DNA from: Rhodomicrobium sp.
GTDB lineage: Bacteria; Pseudomonadota; Alphaproteobacteria; Rhizobiales; HXMU1428-3
Assembly: GCA_021604665.1 (NCBI GenBank)
Contig: BQJK01000001.1
Coordinates: 682,001-746,000 of the forward strand
Reading direction: 5' to 3'
DNA: 64,000 nucleotides
Part shown: one piece after another, positions 1 to 8,606 of the stretch
Numbering within the stretch: the first letter of the stretch is position 1
Layout of the letters: each line of letters opens with the position of its first letter
Made by a program: the position numbers and the translations under genes
The notes under the pieces: model-generated
What the model saw: only the letters and a program-made list of their open reading frames with translations
Databases searched by the model: none
What the model was told of the DNA's origin: nothing

Positions 1-105
1 TTACTGATCCATTGGCAAGCCATAAAACTGTTATTTAAAAGTATCCCGTACCAGATGAAACCAAAACAGCTTTCACCTCGTATCTCAAGGAGCGAGCGTG
101 AATAA
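1..105 (+). CDS. DUF1365 family protein, C-terminal fragment (gene starts before the window)
   Basis: An open frame enters from the left edge and ends at TAA 103-105. Its 34 residues contain the pattern I-H-W-x-A-x-K-L-x-x-K followed by a basic, proline-containing tail, which resembles the C-terminal end of DUF1365 proteins. Genes of that family commonly sit directly upstream of a Cfa-family methyltransferase, usually with an FAD-dependent amine-oxidase-like gene before them, and the next gene here is exactly such a methyltransferase. The biochemical role of DUF1365 is not established; a role in modified membrane fatty acids is inferred from context. Only the last 10-15 percent of the protein is visible, so the call rests on a short motif plus synteny. 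Confidence 0.6.
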   Translation, partial: LLIHWQAIKLLFKSIPYQMKPKQLSPRISRSERE

Positions 106-272
106 ACAAAATGGACCTGGCGCCTCTAGTATATATTTACGCCGTTAGCCGGGAGCAAAGTCTGTGATTTAGAGCAATTTATAACAGACCCTTGATACGC
201 ACTCCGATAGTTTAGCAACCCAATTGAAGACCAGTCAGCCATAGATCTAAGGATCCTTAACCGAAGTACCAT

Positions 273-1439
273 ATGATCAAAAATTATTTCAAAAACCGCC
301 TATTCAGCCAGTTGGAGAAACTGCATTGGGGAACACTCACCCTCACCACACCTGATGGCATCACACGTCAATTTAAAGGTATAGACCCAAGCGGCGCAGC
401 CGTTTCAATGACCGTAAAAGACTGGAGCGTCATCCCCAATCTCTTGCTAAAAGGTGATATCGGTTTCGCAGAAGATTACCGCGATAACAAATGGGAAACA
501 GACAATCTCACTGCGCTCTTAACTCTTGCCCTAAAAAACCGCGCGCCTTTTGATAAATTTGTTCTTGGTAAAACCTTATTCCGCGCCTTTGAAAATCTGA
601 AATATTTACTTACCCGCAACAGTCTTAAAGGGAGCCGCAAAAATATTGAGGCCCATTACGATCTCGGCAATGAATTCTATGCCCAGTGGCTCGACCCCTC
701 AATGACTTATTCCTCAGCTGTCTTTGCAAATGAGGGACAAACTCTGGAAGCCGCACAAGCAAATAAATATGACCTCATCCTAAATCAACTGGACCGTAAA
801 GATGGCAGCCTCCTTGAAATAGGCTGCGGCTGGGGCGGCTTTATAAAACACGCCCAGGCAGTTGGTAATTTTGATGTTAAAGGGCTGACCCTTTCCCCAA
901 GTCAATTAAGCTATGCCGCTAAGCAAACCAAGGGCCAGGCCAGGATAGAGCTAAAAGACTACCGCCAAGAAAAAACACGATATGACAGCATCGTCTCAAT
1001 AGAAATGTTTGAAGCCGTCGGTGAAGAATATTGGCCAATTTATTTCAAACAAATCTCAAACTTATTGAACCAGGGCGGCCGCGCCGTCTTACAAACGATC
1101 ACAATCAATGAAATGGATTTTGAACGCTACCGCAAAGGGAGCGATTTCATTCGCACCTACATTTTCCCCGGCGGCATGCTGGCAAGCACCCGCCGCTTCA
1201 TAGATGAAGCAGAAAAGGCAGGGCTCATCGTCTCAACCCCCACCCATCATGGGGCCCATTACGCTAAAACTCTAAACTTGTGGCTGAAAAGTTTTGACGC
1301 GGCTGAAGCCCCCTTAAAAAAAATGGGGTTCGACGAGCCATTCATGAAGTTATGGCGCTTCTATCTGGCAGCCTGCAGCGCGGGCTTTGCAACAGGCCGC
1401 ACAGATGTAATTCAGGCAAATTTCAGCAAGCAAAGCTGA
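273..1439 (+). CDS. Cfa-family SAM-dependent fatty-acyl methyltransferase
   Basis: The 388-residue protein has the cyclopropane-fatty-acid synthase layout: a helical N-terminal domain, the AHYDLGNEFY block (residues 127-136), the SAM-binding glycine loop EIGCGWGGF (182-190) and MFEAVG (245-250). The family transfers a methyl or methylene carbon from SAM to the double bond of a phospholipid acyl chain at the inner membrane. By alignment from memory with E. coli Cfa, the bicarbonate-binding Cys139 is Ser148 here and His266 is Gln274, while the Glu (247) is kept, so the product may be a methylated rather than cyclopropanated chain. DUF1365 lies upstream and two SDR genes downstream, a grouping that in some alphaproteobacteria belongs to singlet-oxygen/membrane-stress regulons. 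No strong ribosome-binding site precedes the ATG. Confidence 0.85.
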   Translation: MIKNYFKNRLFSQLEKLHWGTLTLTTPDGITRQFKGIDPSGAAVSMTVKDWSVIPNLLLKGDIGFAEDYRDNKWETDNLTALLTLALKNRAPFDKFVLGKTLFRAFENLKYLLTRNSLKGSRKNIEAHYDLGNEFYAQWLDPSMTYSSAVFANEGQTLEAAQANKYDLILNQLDRKDGSLLEIGCGWGGFIKHAQAVGNFDVKGLTLSPSQLSYAAKQTKGQARIELKDYRQEKTRYDSIVSIEMFEAVGEEYWPIYFKQISNLLNQGGRAVLQTITINEMDFERYRKGSDFIRTYIFPGGMLASTRRFIDEAEKAGLIVSTPTHHGAHYAKTLNLWLKSFDAAEAPLKKMGFDEPFMKLWRFYLAACSAGFATGRTDVIQANFSKQS

Positions 1440-1552
1440 CCAGGCAGAATTAAACCATAAGATGATGGCAATATAGACCGGCCAGAATATCGGAACACAC
1501 CCCCTCGGAAAGACATTAACAACGGTAAGAGAAGGCCAGACGGCAAGAATTA

Positions 1553-2332
1553 ATGGATAATTACGACAATAAATATATCTGGATCATCGGTGCCAGCTCA
1601 GGCATCGGCAAAGCCCTGGCTAAAAACCTGGCCAAACAAGGCGCAAATCTAGCCCTCTCCGCCAGAAGTAAATCAGATCTTGAGAACTTAAAAAAAGAAC
1701 TGGATGAAGACACCCCAACAAGAGAGCATCTCATCCATCCGCTGGATGTTAGTGACCTAGCCAGCCTGAACCAGGCCGCAAAAACAATAAAATCCACTTG
1801 GCCAAGGGTGGATAGCCTCATCCATCTTGCCGCCATTTATAACCCATCAAGTTTTGAAGAGATGGATATTGAGGCAGCCCACAAACTTATCAACATTAAT
1901 TTCGGCGGCACTTTAAACGTCATTCACATCGCCCTCCCTCTTTTAAAAGATGGCGCCATGTTAAGGGAAGAAAAAAGCCAATTGGTAATATGCGGCAGCG
2001 TTGCAGGCTATTGCGGCCTACCAAATGGACAGCCCTATAGCGCTTCCAAAGCTGCTATAATAAATCTGGTTGAATCACTGCGGGCCGAAGAATCAGATTT
2101 GGACATAAGGCTCATTAGCCCCGGCTTTGTCCGCACACCGCTAACAGATAAAAACCCCTTCCCCATGCCATTTATAATTGAACCAGAAGAAGCAGCAGAG
2201 CGCATAGCAACAGGCCTATTATCAAGCAGATATGAAATCCAATTTCCCCGCCGTCTCACCTGGCTCATGAAAATTTTAAAACGACTGCCAGCCCCATTGT
2301 TTTTTGCAATCACCAAACGAATGGTAAACTAA
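1553..2332 (+). CDS. SDR family NAD(P)-dependent oxidoreductase
   Basis: This 259-residue protein is a classical short-chain dehydrogenase/reductase. The nucleotide-binding motif GASSGIG is at residues 13-19, and an active-site Ser (CGSVAG) plus YSASK supply the catalytic Ser-Tyr-Lys set. A hydrophobic C-terminal stretch with basic flanks suggests membrane association, as in SDRs acting on lipid substrates. It lies 113 bases after the Cfa-like gene, and its stop codon is only two bases from the next start, so it is probably co-transcribed with both. A role in processing an oxidised or methylated fatty-acyl chain is inferred from the neighbourhood; the substrate cannot be read from the sequence. 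Confidence 0.85.
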   Translation: MDNYDNKYIWIIGASSGIGKALAKNLAKQGANLALSARSKSDLENLKKELDEDTPTREHLIHPLDVSDLASLNQAAKTIKSTWPRVDSLIHLAAIYNPSSFEEMDIEAAHKLININFGGTLNVIHIALPLLKDGAMLREEKSQLVICGSVAGYCGLPNGQPYSASKAAIINLVESLRAEESDLDIRLISPGFVRTPLTDKNPFPMPFIIEPEEAAERIATGLLSSRYEIQFPRRLTWLMKILKRLPAPLFFAITKRMVN

Positions 2333-2334
2333 CC

Positions 2335-3078
2335 ATGCTGTCATCTTATAAAGGCCCCATAAACGCCGCAATAATTGGAGCAACCGGCGGCATCGGCCGT
2401 GCCTTAATCAATGAGCTGACAGCCCTCTCAAACATAAACCACCTCTATACCCTCAGCCGCAAAACTTATGAACATGACACCAAAATGGAAGAAGCCATAC
2501 TCCATAAGTTAGAATTCGATTTGTTAGATCAAGAAAGCATCCAGCAAGCGGCAAATGGCATAACTCACCCTCTAAATCTGATCATCATAGCAACAGGCCA
2601 TCTGCATGATGCCTCACAAATGCCAGAGAAAAACTGGGATGCCCTTGATGCAGAAGCCATGCGCAAATCTTTCGCCCTAAACACGATAGGCCCTGCCCTG
2701 TTACTGAGATACCTTCTCCCAAAACTCGGCACAAATGGTAAAAATATCTGCGCTGTGCTCTCAGCCAGAATAGGCTCAATATCAGATAACAGAGCTGGCG
2801 GTTGGTACAGCTACCGCGCCTCAAAAGCTGCCCTGAACATGATCGTAAAAACCGCAGGTATAGAGCTTAAGCGAAAAAATAAAGCAGCCACTCTCATGGG
2901 TCTCCACCCCGGAACGGTTGATACCAACCTCTCATCACCCTTTCAAAATATGGTCCCAAAATCACAGCTCTTCACCGCCGAGCAATCAGCCCAAAAGTTG
3001 CTAAAGGTCATCAATGAAAAATCAAGGGAAGACACAGGCAAATGCTTCGCCCATGACGGCACAGAAATAACGCCCTAA
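2335..3078 (+). CDS. SDR family oxidoreductase (C-factor-like)
   Basis: The 247-residue protein begins with a Rossmann motif IGATGGIG (about residues 14-21) and carries YSYRASKAALN with the catalytic Tyr and Lys. The overall pattern resembles the C-factor/CsgA-like branch of short-chain dehydrogenases, which are cytoplasmic NAD(P)-dependent enzymes of varied substrate. The ATG is two bases after the TAA of the previous SDR, so translation is probably coupled. It shares little with its SDR neighbour apart from the fold, so the pair is not a recent duplication. Last gene of the DUF1365-Cfa-SDR-SDR group; a weak hairpin (GACTT/AAGTC, 3083-3096) follows it. Confidence 0.85.
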   Translation: MLSSYKGPINAAIIGATGGIGRALINELTALSNINHLYTLSRKTYEHDTKMEEAILHKLEFDLLDQESIQQAANGITHPLNLIIIATGHLHDASQMPEKNWDALDAEAMRKSFALNTIGPALLLRYLLPKLGTNGKNICAVLSARIGSISDNRAGGWYSYRASKAALNMIVKTAGIELKRKNKAATLMGLHPGTVDTNLSSPFQNMVPKSQLFTAEQSAQKLLKVINEKSREDTGKCFAHDGTEITP

Positions 3079-3392
3079 AGGTGACTTTTACAAGTCGTTG
3101 TTTCTTATAAAATCACACGGCAGGAAGACATATAATTCAAGTTTACAATGCCCTGTTGCCTAAATTTAAAGCACCCAATCCTGACCAGGCCAGTTCTGAG
3201 CCATCAAGAGCTTATATTTTCTACCCAATCAAAAATATAGGCGCCATTATCATAAATAAGTCATGACACTGATGACATATAACACAGGCATTTAACTGTA
3301 ATATTTGTAAACAGCAGTGCATTATGTTATCAATTCGCACTTGCCCTTATCTAAGTTCGCCGTGTTTCAGCGATGATTAAACGCAAGGATTG
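3079..3392. other. Intergenic region upstream of the symporter/carbamoyltransferase operon
   Basis: About 310 bases separate the SDR gene from the next operon. Apart from the weak 5-bp hairpin just after the SDR stop codon (3083-3096), followed by a modest T-rich stretch, I see no conserved operator, RNA or convincing -35/-10 pair. The region is AT-rich and most likely holds the promoter of the operon starting at 3393. Confidence 0.4.
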
Positions 3393-3875
3393 ATGACCAC
3401 AAATCCCCGAAATACTCTGGCCAGCCTTTTAATAGCATTCGCTCTGTCTCTGGTCCTCCTTGCGTCAGCAAACACGGCATACGCAGCTGAAGACCTGCGC
3501 ATATCCAGCAATGGCAGCACCGCCGGTTATCTCACACTTGATTGGTCTGAAAACAGCGCCCCAGCCCCCTATACCCTCCAGATGAATAAAGGCAACGGCT
3601 GGCGAACAATCTATCAAGGCAAAGATACGGCCACCACTCTAACCGGCCTGCAAAATGGCGACTATCAGTTCCGCATTAACAGCAGTGACCCGGCAACAAT
3701 AGAAGATGACCATTGGTCAGATCCAATTAGCGTAACCATCAATCACCATAGCCTGGTAAAAGCTCTTAGCTTTTTTGCGGGCGGATTGATTATATTTATC
3801 ATCTTACTCTGGCTGCTATTCTTTGCAGGCCTCTCCCTCAATAAGAGGCCACCTCTAAAAGGGAGCGGTCACTAA
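3393..3875 (+). CDS. Secreted/membrane-anchored protein with a fibronectin type III-like domain
   Basis: The 160-residue product has an N-terminal signal peptide ending in a typical AxA site (TAYAAED), a short beta-rich domain (about residues 35-115) with the W-x-E and Y-x-F/R-I spacing of fibronectin type III folds, and one transmembrane helix (about 122-145) followed by a short basic tail. The ATG at 3393 follows AAGGA at 3385-3389 at a tight spacing; a TTG directly before it is a possible alternative. Its TAA overlaps the symporter ATG by one base (TAATG), so the two are coupled. This topology, with an extracytoplasmic FN3-like domain tied to one helix, suggests an accessory or substrate-delivery partner of the symporter. 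That partnership is inferred. Confidence 0.7.
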   Translation: MTTNPRNTLASLLIAFALSLVLLASANTAYAAEDLRISSNGSTAGYLTLDWSENSAPAPYTLQMNKGNGWRTIYQGKDTATTLTGLQNGDYQFRINSSDPATIEDDHWSDPISVTINHHSLVKALSFFAGGLIIFIILLWLLFFAGLSLNKRPPLKGSGH

Positions 3876-5314
3876 TGATTGAAGCTGCAATACTCCCACC
3901 AACATTAGCATGGGGCATTATCCTTGCCTTTTCAGCCCTGTGGGTTGCGTTAGGCTGGTGGCTGGGCCGCAAAAATAACAGCATGGATGATTACATGCTC
4001 GCCGGCCGTAATGTTGGCCTTGGCCTGGCGGTAGCAACAGCCATGGCCACCTGGGTAACCAGCAACACCACGATGACCGCGCCCCAGCTCACCTATCAAC
4101 TCGGCATTTGGGGAATGGTTGGTTATTCCCTTGGCGCAATCGGTCTCTTACTCTTCGCACCGCTCGCTGCTGAAATCAGAACTCTCATGCCAACGGGCCA
4201 CACCAGCGGTGACTTCATCCGCTTGCGGTGGGGTAAACTCTCCTGGCGTATATTTTTGCTTATTTCATTTTTTTATGGTCTTGGCTGGCTCATCAGCCTC
4301 GGCATGGCTGGTGGCATTCTAATTGAAGCGCTCTCAGGCATACCTTACGCCTACGGCATGACAGTCATTGTCGTTATATGTACGGCCTATACAGTCTTTG
4401 GTGGGCTGCGCGCTGTTATTGGTACAGACTTTATCCAAACCGTACTAATCCTACTTGGTGTATTGCTTCTGGCTATTCTCGTTGTCAATAACATCGGCTT
4501 TGATGAGATACATCAAACCCTAAGCCAAGAGCGTCCAGAGCTTCTTAACCTGTTGCTCCCGGCCTCAATTATGTTTTTGTTTAACAATCTCTTTTTCGGT
4601 GTGGGTGAAATTTTTCACTCGAATGTATGGTGGTCGCGGGCCTTTGCCTTTGCACCAGGTGTCGGCAAACGGGCTTATATCCTGGCCGGTATATTTTGGT
4701 TACCAATTCCCATTGTGGCAGGTTTCATAGCCCTTGCCGCCCCGGCCCTCAACATCAACGTACCCTCCGCAGATATGGTCGCCCCGTTGGTTGCTAGCCA
4801 GATGTTTGGACTTTTTGGCGCTATTCTTGTTTTCATCATCGTCTTTGCCGCCCTCGCCAGCAGCCTCGATAGCCTGTTGGCCGCCATGAGCGATCTTATC
4901 GTCAAAGATATCTACAAGGGTCATATCCATAAGGCCGCAACCTCCAGCCAAATGCGCAGCGCAGCAGTTTGGGTCATCTTGGGTCTTGGTGTCATCACAT
5001 GGTGCCTCAGCTTGCCGCGCCTCTCAACCTTGGGCGAGCTTCTCTATCTAACAGGGGCATTTGTCGCCAGCACAATCTGGCCGATTGCAATCGGCATAAA
5101 ACTCAAAAAAGGCACTGGGCCACAGGCAGCACTTGCGATGGCAACAGGGACCGCCATTGGATTATACTCATACTTTGCCATCGGCTTTTATGTGGCAGCA
5201 CTGGTATCAGCAGGCGTTTCACTGATCGTCATGCTGCCAGCCTTCTTTATGAAAGATAGTTTTGACCCATCTGAACTTAATGAAAACACCCCTGAAAAAG
5301 GAGAGCTAAGATGA
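3875..5314 (+). CDS. Sodium:solute symporter family (SSS) transporter
   Basis: The 479-residue protein has about 13 hydrophobic segments and SSS hallmarks: an N-terminal helix followed by DDYMLAGRNVG, a run ATAMATWVTSNTTM in the first core helix, and YTVFGGLRAVIGTDFIQ, the usual GG-x-x-A-V-x-x-TD-x-x-Q signature. Family members couple Na+ entry to uptake of sugars, amino acids, urea or carboxylates across the inner membrane; the sequence does not tell which. It is embedded in a coupled operon: its ATG overlaps the previous stop (TAATG) and its TGA overlaps the ATG of a 39-residue membrane peptide (ATGA). The carbamoyltransferase and asparagine-synthetase-like genes downstream suggest a nitrogen-rich amino acid or amide as substrate (inference). 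Confidence 0.85.
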   Translation: MIEAAILPPTLAWGIILAFSALWVALGWWLGRKNNSMDDYMLAGRNVGLGLAVATAMATWVTSNTTMTAPQLTYQLGIWGMVGYSLGAIGLLLFAPLAAEIRTLMPTGHTSGDFIRLRWGKLSWRIFLLISFFYGLGWLISLGMAGGILIEALSGIPYAYGMTVIVVICTAYTVFGGLRAVIGTDFIQTVLILLGVLLLAILVVNNIGFDEIHQTLSQERPELLNLLLPASIMFLFNNLFFGVGEIFHSNVWWSRAFAFAPGVGKRAYILAGIFWLPIPIVAGFIALAAPALNINVPSADMVAPLVASQMFGLFGAILVFIIVFAALASSLDSLLAAMSDLIVKDIYKGHIHKAATSSQMRSAAVWVILGLGVITWCLSLPRLSTLGELLYLTGAFVASTIWPIAIGIKLKKGTGPQAALAMATGTAIGLYSYFAIGFYVAALVSAGVSLIVMLPAFFMKDSFDPSELNENTPEKGELR

Positions 5315-5430
5315 TCTCCGCCGCCGGGCTCACGGCCCTAGTTATTCCTGCGATGGTGCTTACAGCCATCGCATTTGCAGCATTGATATATCTGATAATA
5401 AAAGATCAGCAGAACGGCAATTTATGGTAG
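5311..5430 (+). CDS. 39-residue single-pass membrane microprotein
   Basis: A short frame starts at ATG 5311, overlapping the symporter stop as ATGA, and ends at TAG 5428-5430, seven bases inside the carbamoyltransferase gene whose ATG is at 5424. The 39 residues consist of a short N-terminus, a hydrophobic stretch of about 22 residues (from LTALVIP to LIYLII) and the polar tail KDQQNGNLW. Overlap at both ends implies coupled translation and argues that the frame is real. Small single-helix subunits of this kind accompany several transporters as stabilising or regulatory subunits, which is the likeliest role here. I recognise no named family. Confidence 0.6.
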   Translation: MISAAGLTALVIPAMVLTAIAFAALIYLIIKDQQNGNLW

Positions 5431-6521
5431 ACCCAGAAACAATCCAAAAAGCCCAAAGAGCACATGAAGAGGGTTCAGTTGAATTTGAACCTGAAAAACC
5501 AGATATCTATGGAGATGCTCATCCTAAAGAATTGCTACGTCTAATTCCTGAGCATCATGATGTTCTAAAAAGCCTTGCGAACAAACATATTGTCTCTGCA
5601 TTCCAGTTTGACAAAGAAATGTTAGAGCAGCTGTTTCGGCTGGCCGCTAAATATGAATCCAACCCGAACAGATATTCAAATCCCTTGAAGGGTAAAATTC
5701 TGATCAGCGCCTTTTACGAGCCAAGCACCAGAACAAGGCTGAGCTTTGAAAGCGCCTGGCACCGGCTCGGCGGTGATATCATGTCAATCACCGACCGCGC
5801 CTCTACAGGCATTGCCAAAGGTGAAAGCCTGCGTGACATTGGTGAGATGTTCAATAACTATGGCGATTGCGTCGTCCTGAGAGACAATAGCGAAGACGCA
5901 GTAATTGAGATGATGCAAACCCTACGCATCCCCATCATCAATGCTGGTAATGGCACAGATGAACACCCGACACAGGCACTGGCCGATCTATACACCATTC
6001 TAAAATGGCGCCCAGCTATGATGGAGGAAAATTCAGAGCCGATTAAAATCGGTATCATAGGTAACCCGGCTCGAATGCGCACAGTTCGTAGCCTGTTGAC
6101 ACTGCTTTCCAATTACAGCGATGCAATCTCTGAAATCATAATTATCCATGATGATAAAGATGAACAGCTATTCTATGAAAATCAGGAACAAGAAATAAAA
6201 AATCTCGGCCTGAAAATCAGAACAGAGACCAACCTCGACAAGGTACTGCCAGAGTTGGATGTGGTCTATATAAACGCCATTGCCTGGGTAAAAGATGACT
6301 ATGAGGTAATGGGTGAGAATTTAAAACTCTCAATCAACAGCCCATTGAAACCCTCCTCTATCATTCTACACCCGTTGGCCCGGGGGGATGAACTTTGCTC
6401 AAGCCTCGATAACACGCCCCATAACTGGTATTTCTCGCAGGCGCGCGGCGCCGTATTTCTTCGTATGGCGCTTCTCACCTGCCTGACTCAAAGAACCGAG
6501 CGCGTCATAGATGTGCTCTAA
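5424..6521 (+). CDS. Aspartate-carbamoyltransferase-like enzyme with an atypical acceptor site
   Basis: The 365-residue protein aligns with ATCase from about residue 55, after a 55-residue extension. The carbamoyl-phosphate site is intact: S101-T-R-T-R105, K132 in the mobile loop, R153, H181-P-T-Q184 and R219 match the catalytic positions of E. coli PyrB. The aspartate-binding part is not: the R-x-Q motif (Arg229/Gln231 of E. coli) is replaced around residues 282-287 by YINAIA, and the HPLPR loop reads HPLAR (316-320). The enzyme therefore probably carbamoylates an amine other than aspartate. It overlaps the microprotein stop and lies 69 bases before an asparagine-synthetase-like gene. No pyrC or pyrI is adjacent, so it is unlikely to be the housekeeping pyrimidine enzyme. 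Substrate unknown. Confidence 0.75.
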   Translation: MVDPETIQKAQRAHEEGSVEFEPEKPDIYGDAHPKELLRLIPEHHDVLKSLANKHIVSAFQFDKEMLEQLFRLAAKYESNPNRYSNPLKGKILISAFYEPSTRTRLSFESAWHRLGGDIMSITDRASTGIAKGESLRDIGEMFNNYGDCVVLRDNSEDAVIEMMQTLRIPIINAGNGTDEHPTQALADLYTILKWRPAMMEENSEPIKIGIIGNPARMRTVRSLLTLLSNYSDAISEIIIIHDDKDEQLFYENQEQEIKNLGLKIRTETNLDKVLPELDVVYINAIAWVKDDYEVMGENLKLSINSPLKPSSIILHPLARGDELCSSLDNTPHNWYFSQARGAVFLRMALLTCLTQRTERVIDVL

Positions 6522-6590
6522 AAGGATGTGCTGTAAAAAGCGCTGATTAAAACTACCTGTTTAAACCCGTTTAAGGATTTTATTTCACAT

Positions 6591-8606
6591 ATGTGCGGTA
6601 TCGCCGGAATTTTCCACGCAGATCAAACTCGCCCCACCAACAAACAATTGCTGGCCAATATGGCAGCAATTCAATATCACCGCGGGCCAGATGGCTTCGG
6701 TGTTGAAACAATGGACGATAAAGGCGTTGGCTTTTCTCATGCCCGTCTTTCAATCATTGATCTTGTTGGCGACAGAGCGCGGCAACCCTTCATCAGCCAG
6801 GATAACCGCCTCCTCCTCGCCCATAACGGCGAGTTCTATGATTATCAGCGCCTGCGTACAGAAATGACCCTGCAAGGTGACCGCTTTGTTACCAAAAGCG
6901 ATAGCGAAACCATTCTCCATATGATGCCGCGTCTCGGGCTGGATGCAACACTCACTCATCTGAGAGGCGAGTTTGCCTTCGCCCTTTACGATAAAGCCAC
7001 CGACAGCCTCCACCTGGTCCGCGATCGTTTTGGTGTGAAGCCGTTATATTATTATCAAGATGGCGACAAAGTCGTTTTCGGCTCGGAGATAAAAGTGCTG
7101 ATGGCCCACCCGGAAGTGCCGCGTGAATTTGATGATCAAGGCCTTCTCCATCAATTGATGCAGGTCATGGTACCGGGCTCAACAGCCTTTAAAGGCATTG
7201 TGCAGGTTAAACCCGGTCATGTTGTTACCTTTAAGCGCAACGGCGGCACCTTCGAAACAACCGACCGCACCTATTGGGATTTTACCTTCCCGGATGCAGA
7301 TGCTCATAAAGCCCCTGTGACAGAAGAACAAAGCATTGAAACAGTTCGCCAAAAACTAACAGAAGCCGTTCACTTCCGCTTACAGGCCGATGTGCCGGTG
7401 GGCTGCTATCTCTCTGGCGGTGTGGATAGCTGTTCTATTCTTGGTCTTTCTTCCGCCATGCGGCAAGACCCTGTAAAAGCCTTCACCATCGGCTTCACAG
7501 ATAAAGCCTATGACGAAACCCCCATCGCCCAGGAAATGGCTGCAACCACCGGCGCTGATCAAGACATCTTGCGTCTGGATGGCAGTCATCTATATGGCCA
7601 TTTTGAAAAAACCCTCTGGCACACAGAACGCACAATTTATAACACCCTGGGCGTTGCAAAATATCTCATGAGCAAGCATGTGCATGAGGTTGGCTATAAA
7701 GTTGTGGTCACCGGTGAAGGGTCTGATGAACTATTCGCCGGCTACCCTTCCTTCCGTAAAGATCTCTTCACCCATGGGCTTGATGAGATGGATGAAGAAG
7801 AACGGAACCATTGGAAATCAAGCCTTGGAGAAAACAACCAACTGTTCACAGGCGCCATGCTCGCCGAAACAGATGTTGAAAGCGACGCCATCACAGCCCG
7901 TGTTGGCTTCACGCCCAGCTGCCTACAGCCTTGGTTGGCCTGTGAAGCAACAGCCCGCCTTGTAATGGAAAAAGATAGAACCAACCACCTCGAAGGCTAC
8001 AGCCCCGGCGCCGCCATAGCAGACACGCTCGACGCAGAAATGCTCAAAGGTCGCCACCCCCTGGATAAAGCCCAATATGTCTGGTCCAAAACCATGCTGG
8101 AAGGCCAAATCCTAACCTGGGGCGGAGACCGCGTGGACATGGCCAATAGCATGGAAGCTCGCCCAGCCTTCCTCGACCATCACCTGGCAGAAGCGGCAAC
8201 AAATATACCGCCTCATCACCGCATCAAAAATCAGAGCGAAAAATATGTTTTGAAAGAAGCGATGAAAGGCTTATTGCCAAAGACCCTCTATGAGCGCGAA
8301 AAATTTGCCTTCATGGCCCCACCAGCCACCATCAACAAAGACAAGTGGGACAGTATGATGCTGCTTGCCGATGATAAATTAAGCGAAGACAGCATAAAAG
8401 ATGCTGGCCTGCTCGATTATCAAAATGTGCAAAATCTATTAGCTGAAGTACAATCAGATGATACAAGCCGCGCCCGCAATGTGCAGCTAGACGCCATCAT
8501 TAATCATATGCTCGGCGTCCAGATCATCCATGAAAAATTCATCAAGTCAGATCTGCCATCGGTCGCCGCCAAGCAGGCACAAAGCCTCGGCTGGGTCATT
8601 CACTAA
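6591..8606 (+). CDS. asnB: Asparagine synthase (glutamine-hydrolysing) family protein
   Basis: The 671-residue protein starts with Met-Cys2-Gly-Ile-Ala-Gly, whose Cys2 is the glutaminase nucleophile after Met removal. The class II amidotransferase domain (about 1-200) keeps RGPDG, R52-L-S, HNGE (78-81) and the SD-SE acid. The synthetase domain carries the pyrophosphate loop SGGVDS (275-280) and GEGSDELFAGYP (375-385). It therefore has all residues needed to move ammonia from glutamine to an acyl-adenylate. At 671 residues it is longer than E. coli AsnB (554), like many AsnB homologues in biosynthetic clusters. Its position behind a symporter and an unusual carbamoyltransferase suggests that it amidates a specialised substrate, although ordinary asparagine synthesis is possible. 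Confidence 0.85.
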   Translation: MCGIAGIFHADQTRPTNKQLLANMAAIQYHRGPDGFGVETMDDKGVGFSHARLSIIDLVGDRARQPFISQDNRLLLAHNGEFYDYQRLRTEMTLQGDRFVTKSDSETILHMMPRLGLDATLTHLRGEFAFALYDKATDSLHLVRDRFGVKPLYYYQDGDKVVFGSEIKVLMAHPEVPREFDDQGLLHQLMQVMVPGSTAFKGIVQVKPGHVVTFKRNGGTFETTDRTYWDFTFPDADAHKAPVTEEQSIETVRQKLTEAVHFRLQADVPVGCYLSGGVDSCSILGLSSAMRQDPVKAFTIGFTDKAYDETPIAQEMAATTGADQDILRLDGSHLYGHFEKTLWHTERTIYNTLGVAKYLMSKHVHEVGYKVVVTGEGSDELFAGYPSFRKDLFTHGLDEMDEEERNHWKSSLGENNQLFTGAMLAETDVESDAITARVGFTPSCLQPWLACEATARLVMEKDRTNHLEGYSPGAAIADTLDAEMLKGRHPLDKAQYVWSKTMLEGQILTWGGDRVDMANSMEARPAFLDHHLAEAATNIPPHHRIKNQSEKYVLKEAMKGLLPKTLYEREKFAFMAPPATINKDKWDSMMLLADDKLSEDSIKDAGLLDYQNVQNLLAEVQSDDTSRARNVQLDAIINHMLGVQIIHEKFIKSDLPSVAAKQAQSLGWVIH

